Assembly (NCBI GenBank): GCA_945862235.1
Contig: CAMAYU010000032.1
Coordinates: 1 to 40,398 of the forward strand
Reading direction: 5' to 3'
Source of the DNA: Schlesneria paludicola DSM 18645
GTDB lineage: Bacteria > Planctomycetota > Planctomycetia > Planctomycetales > Planctomycetaceae
Length of the DNA: 40,398 nucleotides
Position numbers and translations under genes: made by a program. The notes beneath the pieces are model-generated. The model saw only the letters and a list, made by a program, of their open reading frames with translations, was not told the DNA's origin and did not search any database. Of the stretch, positions 1 to 7,789 are shown piece after piece. How positions within the stretch are numbered: position 1 is the stretch's first letter; every line of letters starts with the position of its first letter.

Positions 1-1471
1 TTGCGTGGCGTTCCATTCGAGCAGAGGGGCATGCGTGAGGGGCGGGTTCGGTGACGAACCCCTCGCCGCCGAGTCGCTCTCATTCGGCAGCGGCTTCGTT
101 TGAGTCCACGCGGCAAAGGCGATGACACCGGCGATCAGCAGCGACGCGACGGCGGCTTGCTTCAAGTAGCCCTCACGCTCCGCGTGAGGAAAGCCGAGCG
201 AGCGAAACAGCCACGAACGCAATCGGCCGTCGGTCGCGCGACGAAGGTCGCTCGACATTCGGCTGTCATCTCGCCGAGCGAGATGGCTACTTTCCGGCAG
301 CGCGACGGTCGTGGGTTGCTGAACGTGAGCCAGGCATTGCTCCAGCAGCGTGGCAACTTCGGTGGCGGTGGCGATGCGATCGTCCGGTGACTTCGACAGC
401 AGCTTCAGCACGATCCGTTCGAGCCATTCGGGGATGTCGGCGTTGATCTCGCGGATCGGGCGCGGGGCGGTTTCACGGATGCGACGGAGAACACCGAACG
501 TGGTCTCGGCGCGGAACGGTGGGCGGGCGGTACACATCGCGTACAGGACGCTTCCCAAACTGAACAGGTCCGAGCGGTGATCGATCGCGTCGCCGTTGGC
601 CTGTTCGGGCGACATGTACTGCGGCGTCCCGGCGATGATCCCCGTGCGAGTCAGCGTCGCATCATCGACCGCGCGGGCGAGACCGAAGTCGGTCAGCATG
701 ACTCGATCGACGTTCGTCTCGAGCAGGATGTTGGCTGGCTTCACATCCCGATGGACGAGGCCCTGAGCATGCGCCGCCGCGAGGCCCAGCGCGGCCTGCA
801 TTCCGATTCGCAAGACATCCTTCACATCGAGCGGCCCGTGGTGGTCGAGCCGTTGTTGCAGCGACTCGCACGCGACGAACGGCATTACCAGATACGGCAA
901 CTTCGCGTTCGCGTTGACCGAGTGAATCGCCATCACTTGCGGGTTGACGATGGCCGCCGTCGCCTGAGCCTTCCGCGCAAACCACCCGCGCGGCACCGCT
1001 CGTCGCGAGATGCGGGGCGAGCACCTTCACCGCCACGTACCGATGCAGCTCCTTCTGAAAGCCCTTCAGCACGACACCCATTCCGCCGCGACCGATCACT
1101 TCGACGATCTCGTACTCGCCCAGCCGTCCGAGCATCGCCGAGTCCTCACTCGGTTCGAGAACATCGACGGCAAAGTCGGTGGCGAACCGAGCCGCTTCGT
1201 CATCGTGTGATGACTCGCCGTTCGCTGCCTCGAAACGCGCTGCCTCGACGTGCAAGGACTCCGCGCCGGATGCCGGTCGCTCACCGAAACCACTCAATCG
1301 CCGTCCCGCCTCGTCCCACCAGCCCCGTCCTGCCGCGAGTGATTCCAACTCAGCCTGGCACACCGCGCACGAAGCGACATGCACGGAGACATCGCTCTCG
1401 TCCGCCTCGGGCAGCGATTCATTGAGCAACCGTTTCAGCCGGTCGCGGTCGCACTGATCACAACGAGTCAT
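1..1471 (-). pseudogene. Ser/Thr protein kinase with N-terminal anti-sigma-type zinc finger; frameshifted and cut by the window edge
   Basis: The ATG at 1471 follows an AAGG motif at good spacing. The N-terminus has a CxxC pair and then an HxxxCxxC motif, the pattern of anti-sigma zinc fingers. A kinase domain follows, with the glycine loop GRGGMGVV and VAVKVL. Just after the AVK strand the frame breaks at the C-run 985-987. Reading one base over restores RWFAREAQATAA, then HRDVKPANILL, DFGLA and TPQYMSPEQ, with no stop to the window edge. A membrane segment (SLLIAGVIAFAAW) lies near 110-150. Cytoplasmic signalling kinases of this type are usually encoded beside an ECF-like sigma factor in planctomycetes, and the next gene upstream is one. 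The +1 change may be a real lesion or a sequencing error. A palindromic repeat (165-291) is read through in frame. Sure of the family; functional state unknown. Confidence 0.85.
165..291. repeat. Palindromic repeat (family K) inside the kinase frame
   Basis: The ends AGTAGCC and GGCTACT are inverted copies of each other. Inside are smaller hairpins (CTCACGC/GCGTGAG and CATCTCG/CGAGATG). It lies between the kinase catalytic domain and the predicted membrane helix and is translated without a stop. Only one copy is seen in this window. Confidence 0.6.
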
Positions 1472-1557
1472 GTTCGCACCTTGGGTTTTCGATTCGCTGT
1501 TTCTGTCGGCGTAACAGCCTGTTTCGGATGTTGGGGTCGGGTGGTTCACCAATGACT

Positions 1558-1654
1558 TTCGGAGCGGGGCGGCGTAAGCCCCCGGGTTCTTAGGCGGCAG
1601 GCCGTTCGCCATCCCAACGAAGAGCCAGGGGGGCTCACACCGCCCCGCTCCGAA
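1558..1654. repeat. Palindromic repeat, family A copy 1
   Basis: Inverted arms TTCGGAGCGGGGCGG and CCGCCCCGCTCCGAA flank a GC-rich loop. The core matches the copies near 7597, 17583 and 19524 (GAGCGGGGYGGCGT and its complement). It fills most of the gap between the sigma factor and the kinase, so it may also form a structure in their shared transcript. Confidence 0.8.
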
Positions 1655-1687
1655 AAATCCAAGAGGGCTAATGCCCAAGAGTGGCGA

Positions 1688-2305
1688 TTACGAATCGTCA
1701 TGTTCCGTCTCGAACTGTTCCACCGCCTCGCGCAGTCGCGCGATGACGCGGCTGCGTGCGACGTACACGTTTCCGGTCGTCGTTCCCAACTGAGTGGCCA
1801 CGTCGGCGATTGCCTCATTGAACACGCATGTCCGCCAGAACGCCTGCCACGTTGTGTCGCGGAACTCGGCGCGAACCTGTTCTGCGGCGAAATGGAAGAC
1901 CTCGGTGCGGTATTCGTCGTCGAACGTCGCCGTCGTCCGGTGCTCCGGTTCGGGTAGGTTGTCGAGCAACTTCAGCATGTCGGTCCCGCCCGTTCCGCGA
2001 CGAGCGGTCCCGATCACGCTGCGGCCTCGTTGCACGAACTTGAGCGCCAGCGGGCGAGCGATCGCGAACAGCCATCTCCGAAACGACGCCTCCCGCCCAT
2101 CCGACTGCCAGCGTTCGACCGCCTGCGTCACCGCGAGAATCACCTGTTGAGTCACATCCCGCGCATCGGCCTCCTGCAACCCGCGTTGCTTCATCAATCG
2201 AAGCAACAGTGGTTCGTAGATCGAGACGAACTCAGTCCAAGCCTGCTGATCGGCAGCCTGGCGCAGCCGCAGCATCAAACTCGGACGTGTCTCCGGCTCC
2301 ACCAT
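1688..2305 (-). CDS. RNA polymerase sigma factor, ECF-like (sigma-70 family)
   Basis: A 205-residue protein with a region 2-like N-terminal half: TEFVSIYEPLLLRLM, then a stretch around DARDVTQQVILAV that is typical of planctomycete ECF-like factors. The C-terminal half has a region 4-type helix-turn-helix (VATQLGTTTGNVYVARSRV) that would read the -35 element. It should direct core RNA polymerase to a small regulon. The kinase with an N-terminal anti-sigma-type zinc finger lies 216 bp downstream on the same strand, so the pair is probably one regulatory unit in which the kinase senses a signal and controls the sigma factor. Length is normal for the family and no defect is seen. The target promoters cannot be identified from this window. 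Confidence 0.9.
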   Translation of the reverse strand: MVEPETRPSLMLRLRQAADQQAWTEFVSIYEPLLLRLMKQRGLQEADARDVTQQVILAVTQAVERWQSDGREASFRRWLFAIARPLALKFVQRGRSVIGTARRGTGGTDMLKLLDNLPEPEHRTTATFDDEYRTEVFHFAAEQVRAEFRDTTWQAFWRTCVFNEAIADVATQLGTTTGNVYVARSRVIARLREAVEQFETEHDDS

Positions 2306-2427
2306 CGCAACGACTCCTACCTCACTATTCCAGCAGCGGCCGCGATCTTACACAGCATGGCTGTACTTCGTTCCACCGCAACCCAAACGACGGTCCGCGC
2401 GCGTTGGTCGGCCAGCTCTTCACTCTA

Positions 2428-2506
2428 CCCCGTGTCCTCCCGTGTTCCCCGTGGTTACTTCTTGCTTCCCAAGAATGAACCACGGGGAACACGGGAGGAC
2501 ACGGGG
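2428..2506. repeat. Perfect 29-bp inverted repeat (family D)
   Basis: Arms 2428-2456 and 2478-2506 are exact inverted copies (they begin CCCCGTGTCCTCC and end GGAGGACACGGGG) around a 21-base loop. The element lies between the divergently transcribed sigma factor and gmd genes. A long cruciform or RNA hairpin is possible. No second copy is seen in this window. Confidence 0.85.
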
Positions 2507-2620
2507 GAAAACGATGGAGAGCGGCCGAATGGCTCGACGCTTCCGACTTGTTTCAACGGCTCATACCGACCGGCACTCGGACGCTCGACCCGCTTGCTGT
2601 GCCCGCCTAAACTCGACGCC

Positions 2621-3583
2621 ATGAAACGAGCACTCATTACTGGCATCACAGGGCAGGACGGGTCGTACTTGGCGGAGCTGCTGCTGGAGCAGGGCTACGA
2701 AGTTCATGGCTTAGTTCGGCGAGTGGCATTGGAGGACGCGAGCCATCGGTTGTCGCGGCTGATCGGGATTCGAGACCGCATCCACCTCCATGCGGCGAGT
2801 CTCGAAAGCTTCCCGTCGCTGTACAGCGCGGTGAACCGCATCCAACCGGATGAGCTGTATCACTTGGCCGCTCAAAGTTTCGTGTCGTACTCGTTCGACG
2901 ACGCCTTCTCGACCTTCCGCACCAACATCGACGGGACGCACTACGTCTTCGAGTCAGTCAAGCAGGCGGCTCCGCAGTGCAAGGTCTACTTCGCGGGGTC
3001 GAGCGAGATGTTCGGCAACGCTCACGAGGTCCCTCAGCGCGAAGAGACCAAGTTCGCACCGCGCAGCCCGTATGGCATCTCGAAAGTGACCGGGTACGAC
3101 TTGGCTCGCAACTACCGCGAAGCGTACGGACTGTTCGTCTGTTCGGGGATCCTGTTCAACCACGAGTCGCCTCGACGCGGCTTCGAGTTCGTCACGCGCA
3201 AGATCACGTCACATGTGGCTCGGATCAAACGCGGACTGATCCACGAGCTGCCGCTCGGCAACTTGGAGGCTCGCCGCGACTGGGGCTTTGCCGCCGACTA
3301 CGTTCGCGCGATGTGGCTGATGCTCCAACAACCGCAGCCGAGCGATTACGTCGTCGCCACGGGTGAGACTCATTCTGTGCAGGAGTTCTGCGAACTAGCG
3401 TTCTCGCACGCGGGCTTGAACTGGCAGGACCACGTGAAGGTCGATCCCGATTTCTATCGCCCCGCCGAAATCCACCAGCTGATCGGCGACGCGAGCAAAG
3501 CCAAACGCGACTTCGATTGGTCGACGACTGTGTCGTTCGCCGACTTAGTGCGGATGATGGTCGATCACGATCTGGCCGGATGA
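2621..3583 (+). CDS. gmd: GDP-mannose 4,6-dehydratase family protein
   Basis: A 320-residue extended short-chain dehydrogenase. The NAD(P)-binding motif GITGQDG is at residues 8-14, AGSSEMFG at 125-132 (active-site Ser region) and the catalytic pair YGISK at Tyr151/Lys155. FNHESPRRGFEFVTRKI and the C-terminal FYRPAEI/GDASKAKRDFDW are typical of Gmd and not of other NDP-sugar dehydratases. It would convert GDP-mannose to GDP-4-keto-6-deoxymannose, the first step towards GDP-fucose, GDP-rhamnose or GDP-perosamine for surface polysaccharide. It is shorter than the E. coli enzyme. The next enzyme of the pathway is not adjacent. The ATG at 2621 was chosen because the GxxGxxG motif follows at once. 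A palindromic repeat starts just past the stop. Confidence 0.9.
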   Translation: MKRALITGITGQDGSYLAELLLEQGYEVHGLVRRVALEDASHRLSRLIGIRDRIHLHAASLESFPSLYSAVNRIQPDELYHLAAQSFVSYSFDDAFSTFRTNIDGTHYVFESVKQAAPQCKVYFAGSSEMFGNAHEVPQREETKFAPRSPYGISKVTGYDLARNYREAYGLFVCSGILFNHESPRRGFEFVTRKITSHVARIKRGLIHELPLGNLEARRDWGFAADYVRAMWLMLQQPQPSDYVVATGETHSVQEFCELAFSHAGLNWQDHVKVDPDFYRPAEIHQLIGDASKAKRDFDWSTTVSFADLVRMMVDHDLAG

Positions 3584-3587
3584 ATGT

Positions 3588-3684
3588 CGGGTGGGACCAG
3601 CTCGCTTCGAGCGCCGGCCCACCATCAGAAAACGTCGAGAAGTCATGGTGGGCCGGCGCGGCGAAGCGCCGCTGGTCCCACCCG
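3588..3684. repeat. Palindromic repeat, family B copy 1 (possible terminator)
   Basis: Arms CGGGTGGGACCAGC and its near complement GCTGGTCCCACCCG enclose a second inverted pair (GCCGGCCCACCAT and ATGGTGGGCCGGC). It lies between the convergent gmd and nadD genes and is followed by a run of A. It could therefore end transcription in the minus direction, where the hairpin is preceded by A and not followed by T, less well than in the plus direction; either role is inferred. Confidence 0.8.
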
Positions 3685-3697
3685 AAAAAACGGGCGG

Positions 3698-4309
3698 CTA
3701 TCGATATAGCCGTTGCTGAGCGATATAGGTCTCGACCGCGCGGGGTACGAGGTAGCGAATGCTCTGACCGGTCGAGACTCGGCGACGTAGATCGCTCGCG
3801 GCCAGATCGAGTCCCGGCATCTGCACGAATCGCACCCGAGCGGCGGCGGAACCGAGTTGCCGTTCGAGGAGAGACCGATCCGGTAACGATGCCTCTCCCC
3901 GATTGACCGCCACGACTGTCGCCAGTTCGAGGATGCGTTGCGGCTCGCGCCAGTGAGGCAGATCGTGCAGCGAGTCGGCTCCGATCAACAGAAACAACTC
4001 GCGCGAGGCCTCTTCCGCATGGAGCTGCTCCAATGTTGTGACCGTGAACGATGGGCCGGGACGTTCTAGTTCGAGGCGACTCAGTTTGAATTGCGGGTGC
4101 CCCGCGATGGCGAACTCGATCATCTCGCAGCGCGCCTTCGCGGACGAGATCGTGGCCTCCAACTTGTGCGGCGGTTGCGCGGCGGGGACGAACCAGACCT
4201 CATCCAAACCGCACTGTTCGCGACACTGCTCCGCCAGCGCCAAATGGCCGTAATGAATCGGATCGAACGTGCCGCCGTAAATGCCGAGTCGCATGGTCTT
4301 ACGTTTCAT
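3698..4309 (-). CDS. nadD: Nicotinate-nucleotide adenylyltransferase
   Basis: A 203-residue nucleotidyltransferase with the family signature GGTFDPIHYGHL near the N-terminus (the HxGH ATP site), the FVPAAQPPHK substrate region, and LLIGADSL in the middle. The C-terminal part reads ASDLRRRVSTGQSIRYLVP, which corresponds to the ISSTxIR motif; the first Ser-Ser of that motif is replaced by Ala-Ser. It makes nicotinic acid adenine dinucleotide from nicotinate mononucleotide and ATP in cytoplasmic NAD synthesis. An internal ATG at 4294 (MRLGIYGG) is an equally good start because neither site has a strong ribosome-binding site. It ends in TAG, which shows that TAG is a normal stop in this genome. 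Confidence 0.93.
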   Translation of the reverse strand: MKRKTMRLGIYGGTFDPIHYGHLALAEQCREQCGLDEVWFVPAAQPPHKLEATISSAKARCEMIEFAIAGHPQFKLSRLELERPGPSFTVTTLEQLHAEEASRELFLLIGADSLHDLPHWREPQRILELATVVAVNRGEASLPDRSLLERQLGSAAARVRFVQMPGLDLAASDLRRRVSTGQSIRYLVPRAVETYIAQQRLYR

Positions 4310-4412
4310 TTTCTACTGGAGTTCAGGATTCACTCTGGCTTGATGACGAGTGGTCCGATCATGGCCGGTGTCGGTGCGTTCCGAGGACTTCATGCACCCT
4401 ACGACTCGTCGT

Positions 4413-5045
4413 TCATCCGCGCAGTGTGTTGAACGTCCGATCGCCGGCATCACCCAAGCCGGGGACGATGTATTTGAGCGAGTTCAGTTCGGGGTCGATG
4501 GCACAGACGTAGATTTGCACGCCGGGCAACTTGCTCGCCACAGCGCGGATGCCATCTTGCGAGGCGATGATCGAGAGGAGTTTCAGCGACGGGACGCCCC
4601 AAGCTTGGAGTGCTTCCAACGCCAAAGTGGCCGAGCCGCCCGTCGCCAACATCGGGTCGAGAACCATCCCCACATCAACCGGGTCGGTGGTGGGAAGTTT
4701 GCTGTAGTAATGAACCGGCAACGCGGTCGCTTCATCGCGATAGAGGCCAAGATGCCAGACCTCGGCCGACGGGATCAGATTCAAAACGGGATCGACCATG
4801 CCCAGTCCCGCACGGAGGATCGGGACGAGACCGATCTGTTGCGAGAGCCGTTGCCCCGTCATCGTCGTCAGTGGCGTAACCACTTCAACATCGCCCAGCT
4901 TCAAATCTTGAGTCGCCTCATACACCAGCAATTCCGTGAGTCGTTGAATGAGCGTGCGGAACTCAACCGGCGGCGTCGATTTGTCGCGCAGTCGAGCAAG
5001 ATGGTGCTGGACGAGCGGATGACGAACTTCAACAACGTGTGACAT
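4413..5045 (-). CDS. upp: Uracil phosphoribosyltransferase
   Basis: A 210-residue pyrimidine salvage enzyme that makes UMP from uracil and PRPP. Visible hallmarks are VRHPLVQHHLARLRDKST at the N-terminus, GLVPILRAGLGMVD, the PRPP loop DPMLATGGSA, and the uracil-binding C-terminus YIVPGLGDAGDRTFNT. Length matches the family. An upstream in-frame start at 5111 would add 22 residues unlike the family, so the ATG at 5045 is preferred. nadD lies about 100 bp downstream on the same strand, so the two could share a transcript. Confidence 0.95.
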   Translation of the reverse strand: MSHVVEVRHPLVQHHLARLRDKSTPPVEFRTLIQRLTELLVYEATQDLKLGDVEVVTPLTTMTGQRLSQQIGLVPILRAGLGMVDPVLNLIPSAEVWHLGLYRDEATALPVHYYSKLPTTDPVDVGMVLDPMLATGGSATLALEALQAWGVPSLKLLSIIASQDGIRAVASKLPGVQIYVCAIDPELNSLKYIVPGLGDAGDRTFNTLRG

Positions 5046-5165
5046 GGCAGCGTCCTGAATGAAGCCGCGCGACGAAGGGTGTCGTGAGCGCGGCGATAGC
5101 TTATCGAACAAGGTTCGGTATGAAAGGCAGTCTGACTCAGGAGCCGCGTGGACGGGCGCAGTCGT

Positions 5166-5384
5166 TCATTTGTGGCCACAATCTTCCGCCCCAACGGGGC
5201 ACTCGTTGATCTGATCGAGGAACGGTCGCCGCGATTGGCCGCCAGTGCAGCAACGGTGAAACGGCTCGACGTGCTGCTCAAACGGTCCCCGAAACGGCGA
5301 AACCAACTGTGGTGTCTGTACCGGCTCGACGACTTCGATCAGGGCCGTCGGTCTGAAAGGTCCAGCATGTCCTCGATGATGCAT
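5166..5384 (-). CDS. Small unassigned ORF, strand uncertain
   Basis: A 72-codon minus-strand frame begins 17 bp after the ExbD-like gene, with GAGGAAG about 11 bases ahead of its ATG. It has several Cys and His residues (HRCCTGGQ, ECPVGAEDCGHK). A 98-codon plus-strand frame (5148-5444, GTG start) covers the same bases with equally G/C-rich third positions, so the coding strand cannot be settled by composition. The minus frame is favoured only because it continues the gene cluster. No family recognised. Confidence 0.35.
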   Translation of the reverse strand: MHHRGHAGPFRPTALIEVVEPVQTPQLVSPFRGPFEQHVEPFHRCCTGGQSRRPFLDQINECPVGAEDCGHK

Positions 5385-5400
5385 CGGTTTGGCGTCTTCC

Positions 5401-5922
5401 TCACTTCACAATCGTTGGCACCCAGACGACCGCAGTGTTACTGATCTTGGCCTGCTCGAACGCATCATTCAGAGCGATCTCCGCCGACGGACGTGAGGTC
5501 CCCTTTTGATAGATGCGGACACGGATGCCATCCGCGTCGCCGGTTGCGGCTTGAACGAGTGTGATGATTTCCGGGATCGTCACGGGGCGGTCACCCGCTT
5601 CCGTGCGGACGAAGTAGGACTTCTCGTCGATCACCACCTTGATGACGAATGCGACGTTGGTGAGATCCGGTGCATCGCCGGGCGAAGTCGGCTTGACGGC
5701 ATCCGGCTTCTCGACGGGAGTCTCTTCTGTTTTGGAATCGGTGTTCGAAGGGCTGTCTCCCGTACCGTTTGTTGAATCACCAATCCCCACGCCAACCGTG
5801 CTTCCACCGCCGAAGCCTTTCCAAAAATCGGGCAAGTACATCCCGACGACAGCTCCTGCGATGAGCGCCGCGCCGAGGACATTCCGCTTCCGAAACAACC
5901 AGCCCCGCGATCTGTCTTCCAT
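5401..5922 (-). CDS. Single-pass membrane protein with ExbD/TolR-like C-terminal domain
   Basis: A 173-residue protein. A short basic N-terminus and one membrane helix (VLGAALIAGAVVGMYL) are followed by a low-complexity Gly/Ser/Thr/Pro linker (about residues 38-80). A C-terminal domain of about 85 residues has TIPEIITLVQAA, GIRVRIYQKG and LNDAFEQAKISNTAVVWVP. The layout of membrane anchor, flexible linker and small periplasmic alpha/beta domain matches ExbD/TolR subunits of proton-driven machines, but the usual Asp in the membrane helix is not seen. It is the third gene after a MotA/TolQ/ExbB-like protein and a coiled-coil membrane protein on the same strand, so it probably belongs to that complex. 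The ExbD assignment is an inference from layout. Confidence 0.6.
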   Translation of the reverse strand: MEDRSRGWLFRKRNVLGAALIAGAVVGMYLPDFWKGFGGGSTVGVGIGDSTNGTGDSPSNTDSKTEETPVEKPDAVKPTSPGDAPDLTNVAFVIKVVIDEKSYFVRTEAGDRPVTIPEIITLVQAATGDADGIRVRIYQKGTSRPSAEIALNDAFEQAKISNTAVVWVPTIVK

Positions 5923-6029
5923 CGTGGTTTGACCTTTCTCTTCGAGCTTCTCCCCTCGCGTCGGCTTTGCGGGGCGAGGGGCTTCTTGGGTCGCATCAAC
6001 TCAATTTGTCATTTCAGAACCAAACTCCG

Positions 6030-6806
6030 TCACCGCCCCGGCGGGGCGTCAGGACGATAACCCAGCACAGCGTACTCGAATCGAGCGACTCCGTTACTGT
6101 CGGCTCGCATTCGTTCTGCCACGACGGGAAGGCCGTTAATGACAGCTTGTCGGTGCGTCAGCCGCGAGTCCCCGTAGCTCACCAAGATCAACACGACACT
6201 CTTTGTCTGCGGGAATGATTTGTAGAGCTTGAACAGCTCATCTGAAAACTCTTCGGGAGACTCGACCGCGCCGGTTTGAAGCCGCTTCTGGTGTGAGCCA
6301 GCATTCACGACGAGCGCCCCGTTTTCCTGAAGGTAGACCTCCCACACGTCGAAGCGTTTTTTCATCTCGGCGAACGTCAGTAGATGATCGACGACCTGAT
6401 CGCCGCGCGAAGCGGCCAATGATTGAAGCTCTTTCTTCAGCGTGGCGATCTCTTCGGGAGACAGCCCCGCTTCGTCGAGACCGCGTCGTTGAGCGATCTT
6501 CTGGATTGTTGATTCGGGGATGCGGAACAATTCGCGAAACAATTCGCCCAACTGTTCACGGCTCGCGTGTTCGGCTCGATCGACATCACGTTGCTTCTCT
6601 TCCCACTGCGCGAGTTGCTTCTGCAACTCAGCCAACTGATGCTGGAGGGACTCCAAATCGGTGGCCGTTCTTTGGCGTTCGGCCTCGACACGCTCGGTCT
6701 GTTGCTGCGCGACCGTCTGCATTTCGAGGTACAGCGCGAACATCACGATCAGCAGCAGATCGAGCAGCGAGGCGAGCTGAAACGTCAGCTTGCGAGCGGG
6801 TGTCAT
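6030..6806 (-). CDS. Coiled-coil membrane protein, MotB/ExbD-like partner
   Basis: A 258-residue protein. The N-terminal helix FQLASLLDLLLIVMFALYLEM carries an Asp (about residue 17), the position and setting of the proton-carrying Asp in ExbD/TolR/MotB. A long Gln/Glu-rich coiled coil follows (about residues 30-85), then a helical region, then a C-terminal alpha/beta domain (SVVLILVSYGDSRLTHRQAV). Its ATG overlaps the TGA of the channel-like gene upstream by 4 bp, a sign of translational coupling and of a physical partnership. It probably converts proton flow through the channel subunit into movement. The C-terminal domain is not recognised as OmpA-like peptidoglycan binding, so the load it acts on is unknown. 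Confidence 0.65.
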   Translation of the reverse strand: MTPARKLTFQLASLLDLLLIVMFALYLEMQTVAQQQTERVEAERQRTATDLESLQHQLAELQKQLAQWEEKQRDVDRAEHASREQLGELFRELFRIPESTIQKIAQRRGLDEAGLSPEEIATLKKELQSLAASRGDQVVDHLLTFAEMKKRFDVWEVYLQENGALVVNAGSHQKRLQTGAVESPEEFSDELFKLYKSFPQTKSVVLILVSYGDSRLTHRQAVINGLPVVAERMRADSNGVARFEYAVLGYRPDAPPGR

Positions 6807-7474
6807 GCGTCGCCTCCCGAACCGAGCGACAGCTCACGCTTCGCCCGTGCGACGGTCTCACGCACCTGTTGGCGGTTCTCCGACAGCCGCCGGAACCGCG
6901 TCTCGACGAGACTGTTGATGAACATCAAGACGATCGCCGCGACCAGCCCCGCGAACGTCGCCCAGACCGAGTCACCGAAGTTCCGCACGATGTTGGCGAC
7001 GGTCTTCTGCGCGTTCTCGTTCCCCCCTTGCAACGCCGCGCCGATCGCCAAGATCGTGCCCAACACACCCGCCAGCGGATACGCCTCAATCATCGTGCGG
7101 CAAACGGTGTAACAGGTCTCGAACGATTGCGACTGCAAGTAGCGGCGTTGTTCGTCGAGGGTCTTCACGCGGTGCGTCAACGACAGGCGCTCGGCCTTCT
7201 TCGTCGGGTCGTCGAGGACTTCCTTCACGTCCGCCAAGAACGCGTCGATCTGGTCCGAGAGGCTGATACCCGTGTCGAGGAGGCTGCGATGCTTGAGTTC
7301 GCGCGTGAACGAATCGAAGTCGGTGGCCATCCGTCGCAGGTCTCGCCGCGCCCAAGCCGCCAACCACAGGAACGCGAAGAAATGCAGCACGGCCATGCCC
7401 GCGATGACTGGTGCCGACCAACCAGCCAATCGGCTGAGTAACTCGGCGGACATCTCTCGAAGCTGCGGTGGCAT
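6803..7474 (-). CDS. MotA/TolQ/ExbB family proton-channel protein
   Basis: A 223-residue membrane protein with three hydrophobic segments: near residues 20-40 (MAVLHFFAFLWLAAW), near 132-150 (AYPLAGVLGTILAIGAAL) and near 168-190 (WATFAGLVAAIVLMFINS). The last two have the small-residue, Gly/Thr-rich look of TolQ/ExbB/MotA channel helices (PLAGVLGTI; GDSVWATFAGL). A cytoplasmic region lies between helices 1 and 2. It should form a proton-conducting oligomer in the inner membrane around the partner encoded next to it (4-bp overlap). A second possible start is the ATG at 7453; no strong ribosome-binding site decides. Neither TonB-, Tol- nor flagellar genes are nearby, so the task of the complex is open. 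Confidence 0.82.
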   Translation of the reverse strand: MPPQLREMSAELLSRLAGWSAPVIAGMAVLHFFAFLWLAAWARRDLRRMATDFDSFTRELKHRSLLDTGISLSDQIDAFLADVKEVLDDPTKKAERLSLTHRVKTLDEQRRYLQSQSFETCYTVCRTMIEAYPLAGVLGTILAIGAALQGGNENAQKTVANIVRNFGDSVWATFAGLVAAIVLMFINSLVETRFRRLSENRQQVRETVARAKRELSLGSGGDA

Positions 7475-7513
7475 AAACGGTGGTCCCGGTCAGAAGGAAG
7501 CATTGAAGACACC

Positions 7514-7566
7514 AACCCGAAGCATGAGGGAGGAGGTGAGTTGCGTCCTCGCTTACACTTCGGGTT
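7514..7566. repeat. Palindromic repeat, family C copy 1
   Basis: Arms AACCCGAAGCATGAGGGAGG and CCTCGCTTACACTTCGGGTT are imperfect inverted copies and match the better-preserved copy at 10543-10600. It lies just upstream of the channel-protein gene, next to a family A element. Confidence 0.65.
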
Positions 7567-7572
7567 ATAGTT

Positions 7573-7699
7573 CGCGCGGACATAGATGAGACATCTGAGC
7601 GGGGTGGCGTCAGCTCCCCGGTTCTTGGGCGTCAGCCCGTTTTAAGGAACGGGGGACTGACGCCACCCCGCTCAAAAAGTCTCACGCTTGCCGCGCGGA
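7573..7699. repeat. Palindromic repeat, family A copy 2, with outer arms
   Basis: The core (7597-7673) has arms GAGCGGGGTGGCGTCAG and CTGACGCCACCCCGCTC. Outer arms CGCGCGGA (7573-7580) and its complement TCCGCGCG sit about 25 bases further out, with GAGAC/GTCTC between them. The same outer layout occurs at the copies near 17583 and 19524, so the unit is about 120 bp. With the adjacent family C copy, it accounts for most of the gap 7475-7789 between divergent genes; no promoter could be made out there. Confidence 0.85.
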
Positions 7700-7789
7700 T
7701 TCTAGCTCAGGCTTGAGGCGGCGTGGAGACCAGAGTACCGTCCCGCCCGATCTGAAGAGCAGTCGTACAACCTTCTCGGTTCTTGCCTG

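Noticed and set aside
2030..2620. N-terminal extension of the GDP-mannose dehydratase back to 2030
   Set aside because: The extension is antisense to the sigma factor and passes through a 79-bp palindrome. The NAD-binding motif starts right after the ATG at 2621.
6293..7441. A 382-codon plus-strand open frame
   Set aside because: Spans two minus-strand genes that overlap by 4 bp and have membrane and coiled-coil features; the plus frame is Arg-rich shadow sequence.
7573..7699. CRISPR or tandem-repeat array
   Set aside because: The repeats are palindromic, dispersed over the window and not separated by regular spacers.
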